DNA from: Monomorium pharaonis
Taxonomy: Eukaryota > Arthropoda > Insecta > Hymenoptera > Formicidae
DNA: 64,000 nt
Assembly (NCBI RefSeq): GCF_013373865.1
Contig: NC_050477.1
Span: 5,230,869-5,294,868 of the forward strand
Reading direction: 5' to 3'
The notes beneath the pieces are model-generated. The model was not told the origin of the DNA and made no database searches. It worked only from the letters and a program-made list of their open reading frames with translations. Made by a program: the position numbers and the translations under genes. Shown here one piece after another: positions 48,801-62,300 of the stretch. Position 1 is the first letter of the stretch; every line of letters begins with the position of its first letter.

Positions 48801-51800
48801 TTTGACAACATATTGTTGCTGTCTTCGGCCAATTTAAGTCTCGTGTTTAGTTCTACAAAGTATAAAATCAATGAGACTTTGTCTTGCCAATTTGTAATTT
48901 ATTTTTTTTTATTATGTATATTTTAATAAAAATAAAAGTTATTTAATAGTATTATAATAATAATTATGATAATAAATTAAATTATCAAAAATATTTATTG
49001 AAAGCTATTTTCACATGCCAACCAATATATATATATATAATATTGTACAAGCGTATAACTAATGAAAGAAATTCAAGTTCTCAATTATCCGAATTTTTTT
49101 AATCGAGTTTGTCGATTTTTATTTTTACGAAACAAACCTTCCAATTTTCGAAGAGCGCTAATCAGTTCTTCATCCTTCTTCTTGCAGAGTTCCCGCTCAG
49201 CAGCTAATTCAGCTAATAATCTTTCGGTCTCAGACACTTTTTGACTGAGTTGTTGCGAGAACTCCTCGATTTTCGTATCCTTTGCTTGCAATTGTTGCTC
49301 GAAAGACTCTGAAAGTTCACGGATACGATTAACGTTCTCGGTCTTCAAGCTTTCTAAAGCTGTATTTTGTTGTTCCAACAGCTTCTTGGATTCGTTCTGC
49401 AGCTCCTCGGTTTTTACTTTGATCAACCGATCTCTCTCTTCGATCGTTCGCCGATATTCCGATAGCAGCGAGTCCTTTTCGCTCACATTCTCTCTTTTCA
49501 TCGTTTCAATCGTCTCCTTTGATTTTCGCAGTTCCTCGCTCAATGCATTCGTATTCTTTTTGAACTCTTGTTTCATATTCTCCACTAATGTTTCTTTGTT
49601 TTGCAGGTTTTGTTTGGCAGTTTCCAGTTCTTTCTCCAGACGACTCTCGGACTCTCTATACGTCGTACTCTCCTGTTGCGTTTTGCTCAAAACAAGCTCC
49701 AGTTCTTGGATACGCTCCACGCATTCACTCACCAGACCCGATTTCTCCTGCACTTCCTTCTCCAAACTGCTCTTGATCTCCTCCAAGCTCTGATTTCGGC
49801 TCTCCAAATCTAAAAACCAGCCTCGAGATAAACAAGGAGAATGAAACTCTCGCGTAGATCTCAAATCTAGGAGATTTAGAATTTGATGGCGCATAGATAT
49901 AATGCATTGTTAATCGCGGGTACCTTGAAGCTGCGAGTTTTGCGAATTTGTTGCGCAACTGAGCTCGTTACGTAGCCGTGCTAATTCCTCTTCAACCTCA
50001 AAGAGTTTGGTGCTGTCGCGTTCCATCTGAATGGCGCGTTCTCGTCGTTCCCCTGCGAGCTCATCCTCGAGCTCTTTGATCCTGCTTTCATTTACAGTAT
50101 TTATGACCTAGTGTGATAAAGATAGCCGTTTAGTCTTTAAGGAAGTATCAGATACACAATGTATCCGTCTTTTGGGTATTAACATGTAATTATTTTTTCA
50201 ATTACAAAAAATATAAACCAACAGTTGAAATTATTTAATAATTTTTTAAAATATTAATTAAATTGTAAGAATCATATTTTCTTCTGTTTAATAAGGTTTT
50301 GCAATAAATTAATCGGGAATGTTCATTATTATAAAGAAAATTAAATTACATTTGTTGTAATAACTTTTATAATATCAAAACAAAAGCATAAATATATATG
50401 CTAAGCATACATATACGTGTTGTGTGTGTACAATAAAAGATCATATGTGATTTAGTTGTAAAGTTTGTATTTGTATTGCATCATTTTATTTTAACGAAAT
50501 AATTTTCCATAAAAAAGACTTGTTTTTAACTATATAAGTATGGAAATAATAAGACTGTTAATACCCAAAAACGTATATGTATATGTATCAGAATTAGAAA
50601 GCACAACGGATATGCGAAGCACAATGATTATAGAAATGTATGAAAATAATTTATCAGATGGAAATAAAAAAAAAAAAAGTAACAAATCAACAATTTTACG
50701 CGTGTGTATGTGCCCAATTCACAAGAAACATATTATTCACTTTTAGCATTCGTGCATACAAACATATACAAACAATCGAAATTATTAATTAATTAATATA
50801 AGTAACTTTGAAATACAAAAAAGCAATTAAAAATAATACAATGCGATACAAATTAATAGAACAAATAAATAAATAAATAAATAAATAAATAACCAAATGT
50901 GATATAAAAGAGTATATCAAAATAAATAATAATACAAATACGAGAACATCACGCCTACGATAACATTTTTGCATATTTTTGTGCATACGAAGCGTGTGTA
51001 ATTTGTAAAATTACATTACTCCATTACACAATAGCAAAGCGTAACTAACAGGACACGATCAAGTGCTTCCCTCTTTTTAATTTTAATAAATTTTTGGATA
51101 AGTTAAAATATAGGCAAAAATAAGAGGCACGTATTAGAGAGGATAAAAAACTCCTTTAAAAAATCATTTTTTTTCCAAAGCAAAAACATCAAAATTATGA
51201 AAAGTAGAAAAAATGTTCTGAATGAAAACTGAATAATTTCAAAAGTTTTATAGTAGCAATTTTATAGTAATTACTAAAAATAATTTTCTTAAATAAAAAT
51301 AAAAGTTTTTTCAATAAAGATTTAAAAAATTGTATTATTATAATAAAGTACTCTTAAAATTCATCTTTTATTTAAAAACTTTTTTTAAATTTCTTATAGT
51401 TTTGACAATATTTGCTTCGAAAGAAAATAACTGATTTTACTCAAAAAAGTGTTTTACCTCTTATCGTGCAATTCAGCACTTATAAAAAATACATCTCTTG
51501 TTTTCTTTGTCTAAATTTTAACATATCTAAAACTTATTAAAATCGGAAAATGGACGGATAATTGTGTTCCCTTGTGAGTTAACCATTGTTAATCCATATT
51601 TCTATATAAAATTAAAGTCGCGAGATACGAAGCTGCTCGTAAACGTGATAACAATTTCTACAATTTCGAGTTGAAAAATGTTCGACGTGGAATCATCGCG
51701 CGCGAATTCCATTTTTCAAGCTCGCGCAAAATTAATAAGCGTTTACAATATGTAATTTAGTTTTTATTAGTATGTCCGGCGCAAAGTTAGTCAGCGACAG

Positions 51801-54800
51801 CGTTTCTTAGTGTTTTTTTATTGCGCGTTCCATGTCAGATGTATATATCTGATAGTACTTTCGACGAAATGCAAAATGACATGGAGAGTGATGATTAGGC
51901 AAGCGGTGCCGAAATACTGCGTCAATCCTTCCACGGGTCCGAAGCATCGGATACTCACACTTTGCTCAGATCTCTCTTTCTGAAAATAAATGATAAGTTT
52001 GCCGGATTAACAGAAAAACTGAATGTGTTCTTCTCTCCTCCTAAAAACAATTAGACTCAGGATTTGCAATCAGAATAATTTTCTAAGTTTTAAATTTTCG
52101 CTGTATTTAATTCTGATATTGATGTAAGCCGTAATTAATATATTAAAATTTTTTTATAACAAAACATTTCTGTGCAAGATTTTCTGGTGTTAAAAGTTGC
52201 TAAGCTGATATTCTTCAGATTTTTGCCAATTCGATGGAGCTAAGCGCGCGTCGTAACGTACATCACCCGCCACCGTTATCCCGTGTGCGTCCCGAATTGC
52301 GCATTTCACGACGAAAGCGTGTACAATATTTGTTTTCAAACAGGTACCATACCAGGATCTCTTAGCATTGTGAATGAGATATTTATGATAATTATAAAAC
52401 GGAAGCACATATTTGAACAAATCAAAGTAACATAACAAAAATTTAATTAGACATTATTCGTATAAAATATCGCAATTCCTTCTTATATCAAGTGTGTATT
52501 CATGAAGAAAAATATTAATGATATGTAAATTTACTAATATCAAAATATAAAAAATATAAAAACGGACAAAATGATAGAATGAATGAATATACTTACTCCG
52601 GATTCTAAGTATTAATGATATTCAGCATTTATTATCAGATAGACGGTTATACTTAAATTGTATACAATTAATAATATAAATACACATACCTGCATGTCGT
52701 CTTTATTCACGGATTCTTCCTCGAAGCGAAACAGAAGATCCTCACACTTCCGTTTCTCCTCTTCCAGCTGCACCACCAACGCGCTCTTTTCATCGAGGAG
52801 CTTGGCGACGGTAAGTTCCGCTTCGCTGATTGTTTGCTGCATCTGCTCGCGATACTGAACATCGTCAATAATAAAAACGTCGGATAAAAAAAAAGAAACG
52901 AAAGAGATAGGGACAGATTTCAAAACTAGGACAAAACTTCGCGGATTCGACATAGCTTGATTTATCATATTGATAAGCAAGATATTTCAACTCACTGACA
53001 ATATGTTGCAGGATCCCTGCAAACAGAGATAAAAGCTAAAGAAAAAATGATATTTTGCGTTCAAATATTTGTCCCCGTTTGAAGGTCCGTCCGTCAACAC
53101 GAACTAACTTTGACGATTTTTTTTGCGAGTATCTACCTTCTCGTATTCTTGCTTGATCGAAAGCGCCGATTGCTCCGCTTGGTCAGCCTGATTCGCCGCT
53201 TTGGTGACTCTTTCGCGTTCCAGGTCCCGCTCCTTTCGCAGGAACTCGATCTCTTGCTGCTTCTCTTTCAAAACCTCCTAAAAGTACGAGTTGGGTTCTA
53301 ACTCAACGTCACGAGGCGAATAGTTTTGGAAACGGGAAGGTTTTGGGGAAAGAGGAAACTCTCACTGCAATATTAGCACGCAATAAAGTACACTAGTAAA
53401 GAGTTTTATATTTAATAATATTATTGTGATTTGCGATAAAATAGCCTCTGTACATTACTCGCGGTAGAAAAAAGAAACGCACAACTAAAATAATTTATTC
53501 TTTCATTTCTTCCATTTTTTTGTAAAAGCTCAAGCAAAGTGAAATAAAACGAGATGCTTTTCCATTTGCATCATATTATTAAAAACTGGCAAAGCAAGTG
53601 TACGCTTTCAAGGAGTAATTCATTTTTATTCTACATGTCCTTGAAAAATTTTTGTAAGAGCCGTAAAATAATTAATACGATTCTCTTGATGCATCGTATG
53701 AGTTTTTACAAAACACGAGCGAAAAAAATTAGCAGCACTACGCGCTTATTGGCTTTTTACTCGAGTTAATATTAAGTTCCAATAAGAGATGTGACGCCGA
53801 TTGAAAATTCACCGATCGGTCATTTTATTTGCGTTGCATTCCACATTATGCAACAATTCTGCCAAGCTCGCGTAATCGTCGAGTTTTTTTTTTTTAAATC
53901 GACGCGAGACAGTCACGGACATACTACAACATTCTGAATCAATCAGAAGCGATTAGCAATACAAGTCGACGGTCAATACTTTAGATCGTATTATGCGAGC
54001 GGCGAGGTTTAATTAATCGGCTCGGTGATGCCGGTCGACGTTTTTCTGCCAACGCAGATATCGATTTGTGTTCTATTATGCCGCGGAAAATCCTTAAAAA
54101 GATGAATTGCTCGAGCAATTGAGATAATCTCGCGCGAGGAAAAACCAAAGGCAATAATGGCTACCTGTGTTAATTATGACTGCATGCGTGGCTAGAGCGA
54201 CGTAGGAGACATACTCACCTAGAACCCGGAGGACATTACGAGGGAAAGGAATACGTGGGATTTTATTAACATTATATACAGAGATCTCGTCATGTATATT
54301 ACAAGCATCGACGATGCAACGGACGGTAACAATAAATTAACGGCAAACAATAAATAAATAAAAATCGCAGTCGGCAATCGTTAACAATTCGCTCGATCGA
54401 GCCTCGCTAATCAGCAGAGCAAATGTATCGCTAATTATCCTAATTAACGTACGTTCACGTCGCAACGCAAACCTGTTATAATCTACATCTATATGTACAT
54501 TTATTTCTGCAGGGTGTACGAACTAATTAGGATCAATGGGAAATTTCGTGGGATGACTTATCGATGATCGCTTCTAATTGGAGAGGATAATTAAACAGCA
54601 ATATCAGAGTTACGGTCTCACCTGCAATGAACTTCGTGCAGGTATCGAGGTGCGCATGCCAGGCCTCTGGAATATCAGGGCGTAACGAAAACACAAGAGA
54701 AAAAAAATAAATAAACGTAAAATCTCGTGCAATCTTACAATCTTAAATAACCATTAATGCACCAGTCACAAAGTCACGTACGCTAAGGTATAACAAATTT

Positions 54801-57800
54801 CGATTAAAGAGTCAGTGTTAAAAAAAAAATAAAATAGGCTGCCTAAAAAGCGGCGAGCAATAACTACAACTCACGGCGGGATTGACCCTTAAGAGACTCT
54901 CCGCGAGAAATGAATTTAAACCACAAAGGATTCGACGCGACAAGGAATATTTAGATACGACAGATTAAATAAAGGAGCAACAAATTAAAGTTGGAAATTT
55001 GGAAATTTAGTTTAAATAAGTCCCATGCAAAAACGAGCTTGAAAATTGCGAGATCTCCATGCAACTACATATAACTCCCCGTAATCACAATACATAAAAG
55101 TTCCTTCAATCAGATAAAAGAGCAACTCGATCGCGTCGAATCCTTGTGTCATCGGCTTCCTGAAAAATCACAGTCGAAATCGAGCTTCTCTTTCCTCAAA
55201 GAAGACTTAAGGGTCAATCGCTCAGCACCAATAAGACAACGGGACAACAAGAACAACAACAGTACGTTCTACGGTTAGGCTAATATAGGTAGAGGACCAA
55301 CGTTGGCGGCGAGATAGCTGCACATCCTCTCATTCCGGCATGGTGAACCTTACCCTCGCCGTGGTGCCGCCCGCCGTGGTGCTCGTTCTCGCGCTCACGC
55401 TGACGACGCTCGAGGCGAGGCTAGAAGCGAGCGATTCACGCGAACCGCTCTTCCTCTGGAGGCTGGTGACATTGAGGGCGGCGCCGCTCGGCTTGTGCAC
55501 CACGCACAACGGCTTCTTGTTGGACGGCGACCTGCTGACCTTGTGCACGGGCGCGAACAAGCCGTGCTTGGGCAAGCACTCGAAGTATCTGGATCAATGG
55601 GTGGGTTAGTTCCGCGGGATCTCAGGAACGCGAGTCGCGAGTGTAAGGGAAGATTATGCGAACTATGTCTCGCAACGCATCCCAAACGTTTCGCGAGTAT
55701 TACTCATCAACGGTAACTCAATAGATCAGCGAATTAAAAGGAAAAAGATATTTAAAGATATTTAGAAGAATATCTTATCATATTGAAAAATATTTTCTCT
55801 TTTTCCTATAGAAAATTAAAAAATAAAATTCCTTCTCTCTGCAATATTTTAATCTTCCATTGCTTTAATAGATAAACGCACAGTTCACATTTGATTTCTT
55901 TTTAATTGCACAAGTTGACTGAAACTTCCTGACAATATCAAAGTCAACTTTTATGTTACATTTGTGCAATTAAAAAAAAATCAAATGTGAATTAAGCGTC
56001 ATATGAAAGCAATAAAGGATTAAAAATTTAATATCAATAAATTAAACATTTAATAAAAATTTTCAAAGATTTCCTGGAATTTACATCATTCTGGCAGAAA
56101 AGTTAAATTCATTAATGTGATACCACTTAATAAAACAGGACATAAAAACTCTTAATAAGTAATATGCGTAATTTTTAAATAAATTAATACGTTCCTAATG
56201 TATACAATAATTTCTTTTTTTCGGAATTGATTAAGACCTTCGAGATTGCTTTAAAATCTTTCAATGATCAAAGATATGGAGCAAGTTTAATATTCCTTCC
56301 TTCTTTTCTTTTCTTTTTTTTTTGTAAAGATATTATCGAGATTCAACGAGGAAGATGCACACCTTTTGTCATTGACGGAGCCATCATTCTTGCCAATTGG
56401 CTCGTCCAGTTCCACGCCGCACCATTCGCCCGCAGCGAATTCCGTGGGACCCATATACCTGAGTACGCCGGTTTTGCTGCCCTGGCTCGACGACACTATC
56501 ACCCGATCACCTATCCTCAGCTCGCCCCTCGTGGACGACAGGCTTGTCGTCGATGCATCTGCATTCACAGTTATCAGCGATATGCGCAATCAATTATTTA
56601 CATATCACTTATAACCAGTTAAGAAACCACGAGCGAGTCGGCTCTATTTCATTAAACTTAAAGTGCCTTTTCGTATTTTACACGACGACGAGATTAGATT
56701 GTTTTAGATTTCTGTGATTAAATTGTATCTTCCTTTTTTCTTTTGATAAAGTTAAATCTATATCTATGATTTATATTTCTACAAAAAGATATTCCCCAAC
56801 CCTCCGTTCATATATTTTTATTATATTTCCTTTTTTTTATTATAAATCTTTTCTTATTCTTTCGGTTAAATTAACCTTGTGACTTTCAGCACGAATTAGA
56901 GTAGTTGCTTTTACTGTATGTACATATAAAAGAGAATTAATTGTTTCTCTATCCTATAAAATAACAAGAATAAAGCAGGATTTCTTTTCATATATGGATA
57001 CGTCAATTTGTTCGTTCAATATATTTTCAATTGATAAACTTATTAACTCTCGAGATTAGATTATAGCTTTTTTACTCTCCTTTTGAAAAATATTAAATTA
57101 CTTTTATAATTACGAATGTCTGTAAATAACGTTTGTTGGATATATCTTCTATTGCTAAGCGCGTTACTTATGAAATTAAATAATTAATACAAAAATTAAA
57201 TAAAAAATCTTAAATTACGTCACACACGTCACGCTGCATGCTAGCAAAATTCAATTATTTTCGCCCTACGTACTGAAAAACTAAATTACTTTTCTTTACT
57301 TTCGTGTTGTTTACTTTCCACAGTAAAGAGCATTCGTCAAGCAGTATCGCATTACCATAATTAAAATAATACTAACTAAAAAAATAATTTGTGCTTAAGC
57401 CTCTAGGCCCACATAGCATGATCAACTACTACAATTAACTCTTTCACCTCTTTCACTTTTTCTATTATTTAATTTTAATTATGTTATAATTAACCTTTTT
57501 CACATAAATATTTGTTATCGTGATTATCATGAATAGAATTTCTCACAGAGCAAGAGTTTTTTAATGTTAAATGATATCACTGAATTATAATTATAAATCT
57601 TGTAGTATAAACTCATAGTATAATTTTCTTATAACGAACATTCATCCGGCTTTAAAAAAGATATAATATTAGAGTGAAATAATTTCCTTCTAATATTAAA
57701 TCTCATTTAATGAACCGTGAAATATATTTATCTTACAGCGAGGGAGGCGAAAGAGTTAAAAAACTAAATGAAATCTGTAGACGGCGTTTGGCGTGCGTTC

Positions 57801-59371
57801 GGGGGTGCAGCGCTAATTAGAAGCCTACGGGCGTGGCGAGTATCTCTTGTAGCGATCCTTACTCAATGACGATGACACGGATTTGTTGAGAAAACCGCCC
57901 CTGATGCTGTCGGACGGCGATGTCGGCGAGGCGATCACGCTTGTATAATGATCGCCCAACGGTAACCTGGTAAGTCTAGTGAGTCTCGAGAAGATCCCTC
58001 TTTTCGGCTCGCACTGAAAGTACCGGCTACCGGCCACCGATCCATCGTTCTTCCCTAAAGTTTAAGGTTCACGAACTTGAAGTTCATCTTCACTGTCTTC
58101 TGCCAATTTATCTCTCTTGTTTTTGTCTTTTTTTTCTTTCAAATTTGATATTTTACAACTCTTACGATTGGCCAGAATTATTACGGTGGTCCTTACCAAT
58201 GGGTTCGTCCAGGACGACTCCTGCCCAGTCTCCGGGGGCGAATTTGGTCTCGCCGATATAAGCGATTGTGCCTGGTTTCGTGCCGCCGACCCATACTCGG
58301 TCTCCAATCTTAAAGCTGTCTGTGTCCTCGGTTAGGACAACGCTGGTATCTACGCGGGGTCGAAGAGAATTCTCTTTAAAATATCGACTGTTGACAACGC
58401 TAATTGTAAGTTACACATATTTTACTTCGAAAAATCTCAAAAAAAGTTAGAGGTGAACAAATTACACAGGACGCAAATTTAATAAAATTGACGGTATTAT
58501 AAATGCAGAATGTTTTGCGATTCGCTTTGTAATAAAAACTTTTGAAGTGCATTCTCTTCTCTTTGCTAAAATATTTATAGTTTTCGAATGTAATTAAAAG
58601 AAAAGATTCTAGTTCTAAAAAATTACAAGAAATTATAATATAAGAAATTATTTATTCTACTGTAATTTAAAGTTTCAAATATTTAGTCACTTTAGAACAC
58701 ACTATAATCCTTAATGTTACGTTAAGATATACTGTTAACATAAGCTAATAAATTTCAACGATAACACGTAATACTATATTTACTAATTGATATCACTGTG
58801 CAACTTATATTACACATACATATATATAAAATACATGTAAATAAAATATATGTATATAAAATACATGTATCACATAAACGTTACCTTATCTAATAATAAT
58901 ATAATTCTAAATGCAAAGCAAAAGCGCCATTAACACAAATACAACGTACACTACTATAGAACAATGATATAAACTTACAGCTTATGAAGGTTCATACATA
59001 TGAAGTACACTTCATATTGTGAAAACGATCTAATTTGAAACAATTTCGTATTTCAATGTAAAGTTTAGTTCTATAGGATATATATGTAGGTTTTATTTTT
59101 AAAAACTCTAAAACACATTTTAAATTGCGTGAAACTGAATTAAAAGACAAATATTAATTAATGGACCGTATCAATCTTAGGTTTTATTTTGCAAAACTAG
59201 GCTTCTATCGATCGCGAAAGATAATCCACTGTTTTTTTATGAATAGCTTTACAAATTGCGATTCTTGAGTAAGCTTCAAGAAAAAAACTTAATTGAATGC
59301 GGCTTACCTGACCCTCTTCGTAAGCTAGCCTCGTTTATTTGACGGCCTTGCAATTCCCAGAGAGGCTCCAT
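45807..59371 (-). CDS. CLIP-190: CAP-Gly domain linker protein CLIP-190 / CLIP-170 (microtubule plus-end tracking protein)
   Basis: Binds growing microtubule ends and links them to membranes, dynactin and EB1. Exons from 5' to 3': 59308-59371 (5' end uncertain), 58197-58349, 57863-58054, 56363-56558, 55354-55588, 54622-54666, 53137-53277, 52690-52854, 49924-50107, 49138-49809, 48734-48852, 48347-48659, 48073-48224, 45807-47990. These sum to 4815 nt, 1604 aa. Domains: CAP-Gly 1 (about residues 31-97; IGDRVWVGG, GKNDGS, YFQCEPKRGIF), CAP-Gly 2 (about 146-215; IGDRVIVSS, GKNDGS, YFECLPKHGLFAP), a Ser-rich linker, then about 1200 residues of coiled coil starting LQEVLKEKQQEIE. The C-terminus has two zinc knuckles (CDICDQFDLHETEDC, CENCEMFGHDTRDC) and ends DAETF, the CLIP-170 tail that binds CAP-Gly domains. 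The Met at 59371 (MEPLWELQ) or 59389 may instead follow a splice acceptor, so further 5' exons are possible. Confidence 0.93.
50170..50570. repeat. Inverted-repeat element in a CLIP-190 intron
   Basis: TTTTGGGTATTAACA at 50170-50184 is matched by its exact inverse at 50556-50570, enclosing about 370 bp of AT-rich sequence. A MITE is possible; no target duplication was assigned. Confidence 0.45.
50863..50892. repeat. (AAAT)n microsatellite
   Basis: About 30 bp of AAAT tetranucleotide units in a CLIP-190 intron. Antisense readings through it are Ile/Tyr/Phe repeats. Confidence 0.85.
51078..51544. repeat. Degenerate large inverted repeat in a CLIP-190 intron
   Basis: The left arm (TTTTAATAAATTTTTGGATA, then AGTTAAAATATAGGCAAA) resembles the inverse of the right arm (TTTTAATAAGTTTTAGATAT, then GTTAAAATTTAGACAAA). 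Similarity recurs further in (AAGAGG, then a T-rich block with AAGCAAA and TCAAAA). It looks like an old MITE of about 465 bp. Confidence 0.5.
51959..51979 (-). other. Candidate 21-nt microexon of CLIP-190 (KERSEQS)
   Basis: On the minus strand TTTATTTTCAG is followed by 21 nt and then GTGAGT. Both neighbouring coding exons (ending at 52690 and starting at 50107) are in phase 0, so inclusion adds seven charged residues to the coiled coil without a frame change. Human CLIP1 also has small optional stalk exons. Not confirmed. Confidence 0.5.
52996..53016 (-). other. Second candidate 21-nt microexon of CLIP-190 (GSCNILS)
   Basis: TGTTTGCAG, then 21 nt, then GTGAGT on the minus strand, between phase-0 exons (53137 and 52854). 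The encoded peptide is less like a coiled coil than its neighbours, so this is weaker than the other candidate. Confidence 0.35.
55884..55991. mobile_element. Short MITE-like inverted repeat in a CLIP-190 intron
   Basis: TTCACATTTGATTTCTTTTT at the left pairs with the inverse of the right end (55972-55991), and both continue AATTGCACAA. The arms are about 30 bp, the total 108 bp, the spacer about 48 bp. It sits between the CAP-Gly 2 exons at 56363 and 55588. Confidence 0.65.
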
Positions 59372-59389
59372 CTGATCTGCAGTTGTCAT

Positions 59390-62300
59390 GCAAAATAATG
59401 CACATCGTAGGCAAAAACGAAAAAAAGGGGGGAATAAAGCGTACCTCGTTTCGCTTTGCCGAGAGTTCATTAAAATTTCAGTTTTAATTGACAATCATTG
59501 CATTAATAATTTGCAATTTATGAATCGGTACGATTCAACATAATTATAACAGCGGCATAACATTAGTTTACGTGCAAGCTAATAAATCAATTGCAACAAT
59601 AAAAGAAATTAAAAATTAATATTAAAAATTTTAATTACAAATTAGTATAAATAAGTATAAGCACGTATATGTAGATAATATATTAAATGTATTTAATATC
59701 TTTAATATTTATAATTTTTTAATATAATAATTTTTGTCACATTTACTTTTATTTTAAATTTACTTTTTTTTCTCTTTCAAGACCAGCTTGTACGATAATA
59801 AATTTTAAGGACACGTGATGACATCGGTGTGAAGTTGCCAAGTTGATTATATAGTACGCTAAGTTAATTACTGATTATTATGAAGCGACGTTGAAGAGGG
59901 ACGACGCGAGATGATTCGGCGCGAATCGGATCAGGGCTTGGTTCTGTAATTGCCGTTGCGATAATCAGTATCGGAAGTCAATCACAATCGGCTCAAGACA
60001 GAGAGTTATGTAAAACGCATCATTAATGGCGAATCGGGGTGTGTTCAGATGACGCCGATAAGATCTGGCGATTTCTATGCAGTGCAATATGCAATCATGC
60101 GAGATGTTTTTTTTTTTTAATGGAACGATTGTATCATATTTATTTTAATAAATACTAGCGAAAAGATATGTGTGTATCTCAATATATATTCATAAATAAT
60201 AAATTGATTTTGCTTCAATATTTCAACTCGTGTTATATTAACAAATAATTCGTATTTTGAACATTTATGTAATTTTCAGAAATTCGTTATGAATTCCTTC
60301 TCTCACTTCCGCAATGTTGTTGTTCTAGCACCGCGGTTTCCTTGTATAGGAAGCTAAGCGACGGCATTACAAAGCTCATCGTTCACACGTGTGTCACCGT
60401 TGTTCCCGCGGCGTGAAAAAAACTCCGCAAAAGGAGTCGCCGGTATGTCCGGGTATCGCGACGATCCGCGATTTAATTAATTACTTATGGAAAATCGCGT
60501 GGGCGCGTGCCTTGTCGTAGTAGGTCGGTCGCGTGGGTCGAAACCACTGTGTTCGACGAGATGAAATCGCGATTACGCGGCCGCAACCGTCGGAGGTATC
60601 TCCGCCGCCGCCACCGCCGCCGAGAGAGGCGTTTTATGTATCCCGACGATTTTATCGCCGTGCAATCTGCATTTAATGCGCCTTTTTTTTTTATGTCGCT
60701 CTCAATGACGCGCGGTTACGCACGAACGGTCGGTCGACGGTGCCCCGATCCCGAAACGTCAGAATTAAAAGATGATGTAGCCAGGCGCAGGCACTCTATT
60801 CTTAAGGTATTCTTAACAATTGTCGTTAACAAATGCTATTGAAGTTTTTTAAATAAAATTAGTTTGTTGAAGTAATTAAAGAAATAATACAAATACAATA
60901 CTTTAAGAGGGCGACATTGTTATAGCGAGTATTAAGCTTTCATCTAGAAACCTTAAAAACTTCAAACTTTATTCTAAATTTTTCGAAAACCGTGTTTTCG
61001 TGATCGATCATTGTAATTTCACTTGTTACGTTTTATTGACCGAAAATGTCCAGTACGTGGAAAAAAACCCAGTAGAATCGAATCGAATAAATTTCGATTT
61101 TTACTGTCCCGGACTTGGATCCAATGCCAACGAGTATTCTTGTGATCTGCATTGATAAAGAAAAGGTTGTACGTGCACGTGAATGTACAAAATCGACACT
61201 CCATTAAAATTCAATTCGTTCGGTCCCCGAGACATCCAACGATACTGCGTAATAATTTATGCGAAGCCTTGCGCGACGACGGTACATGATTATTAGAGCC
61301 ATACGCGACGTGCACGATGACAGAATACACTGTACTTTTTAATTCGACCGTGTTGGCCGTATGTATACATACCGACATGATCTGACGCGTAATCGTGGCG
61401 CCACGATTCGTTCGCGAGTGCCTGTGAATTATGCATCTCACACGATTAATCGCTCTTCCATCAATTCTTACTCATATCTTGCATTAGTCGTTTATGTCAT
61501 GAAATGATCACTAATTAATTATGCCTTATTTAATTACATAAATTATATTTTAAGAACATAATTGTTTTAAAAACAATAGACTTCAAAATCTTTTGGTCAT
61601 CGCAGTTAAATTCCTGTATCGAACTGATTTTGCTTTTATTTGCTCGAAATGTAAAAATTCCAGAAATAGTCCTGTTACATATACAAAAATTTTTTAATTT
61701 CAAAAATGTTTCTTTTATAAAAATAATTTTTATGAAAAAAATAATCTTTCAATTTTGATTGAATTTTCGGACAATATAGGAATAGAATCTGTTCATTCTG
61801 GTCAAAATTTTAACGGACATTACCGAATTATCCCGTCGATTATCCTACGTTTTGCAGGGTTAACAGAGTGTCAAGTACCCCGATTATTCGATACGACACG
61901 ACTGTAATTGAGGCAGATGCTGCCATTGGGTATACGGGTACTTTGATCCCTCATGCGTAACGATACGTAAACAAGATTAATATCTATATAGTAGAGAGGT
62001 GTCGTTATATAGCTGTTACATATAATTCGTCCCGCGTTATAACGAGATTATGACGTGACAAACATGATTAAGCAGTAGTAAACTGCGTCGATAATTACAG
62101 TAATTAACAATATTATTTTCTGCCATTATATTTAATATTATTTAATATCAGTATATTTTCGCCTAATTGCAAAAACACCACAGTGTTGAAGAACTTGAAA
62201 CTTAAGCCAATTGAAAAAAAAAATTGTATATTCTATGCACGTTCACAAACGAAACAAGTAAAACGAGTTGTACTCGGTCGTGTTACGCTACGTGCTACCT

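Noticed and set aside
51840..51960. Short plus-strand reading resembling an acidic transposase-like N-terminus (Asp/Glu/Met-rich)
   Set aside because: It is broken by a stop after about 20 codons and no downstream catalytic domain is visible; too little to call a transposase remnant.
52190..52438. 82-codon minus-strand ORF in a CLIP-190 intron, fairly protein-like in composition
   Set aside because: No recognisable family, no clear splice sites at the right phase, and flanking exons already join in frame without it. Could be a decayed mobile-element fragment.
57831..57862. Extension of the CLIP-190 exon to 57831 (reading KDRYKRYSPRP)
   Set aside because: The donor GTAAGG after 57863 leaves the phase needed by the next exon; the longer end does not.
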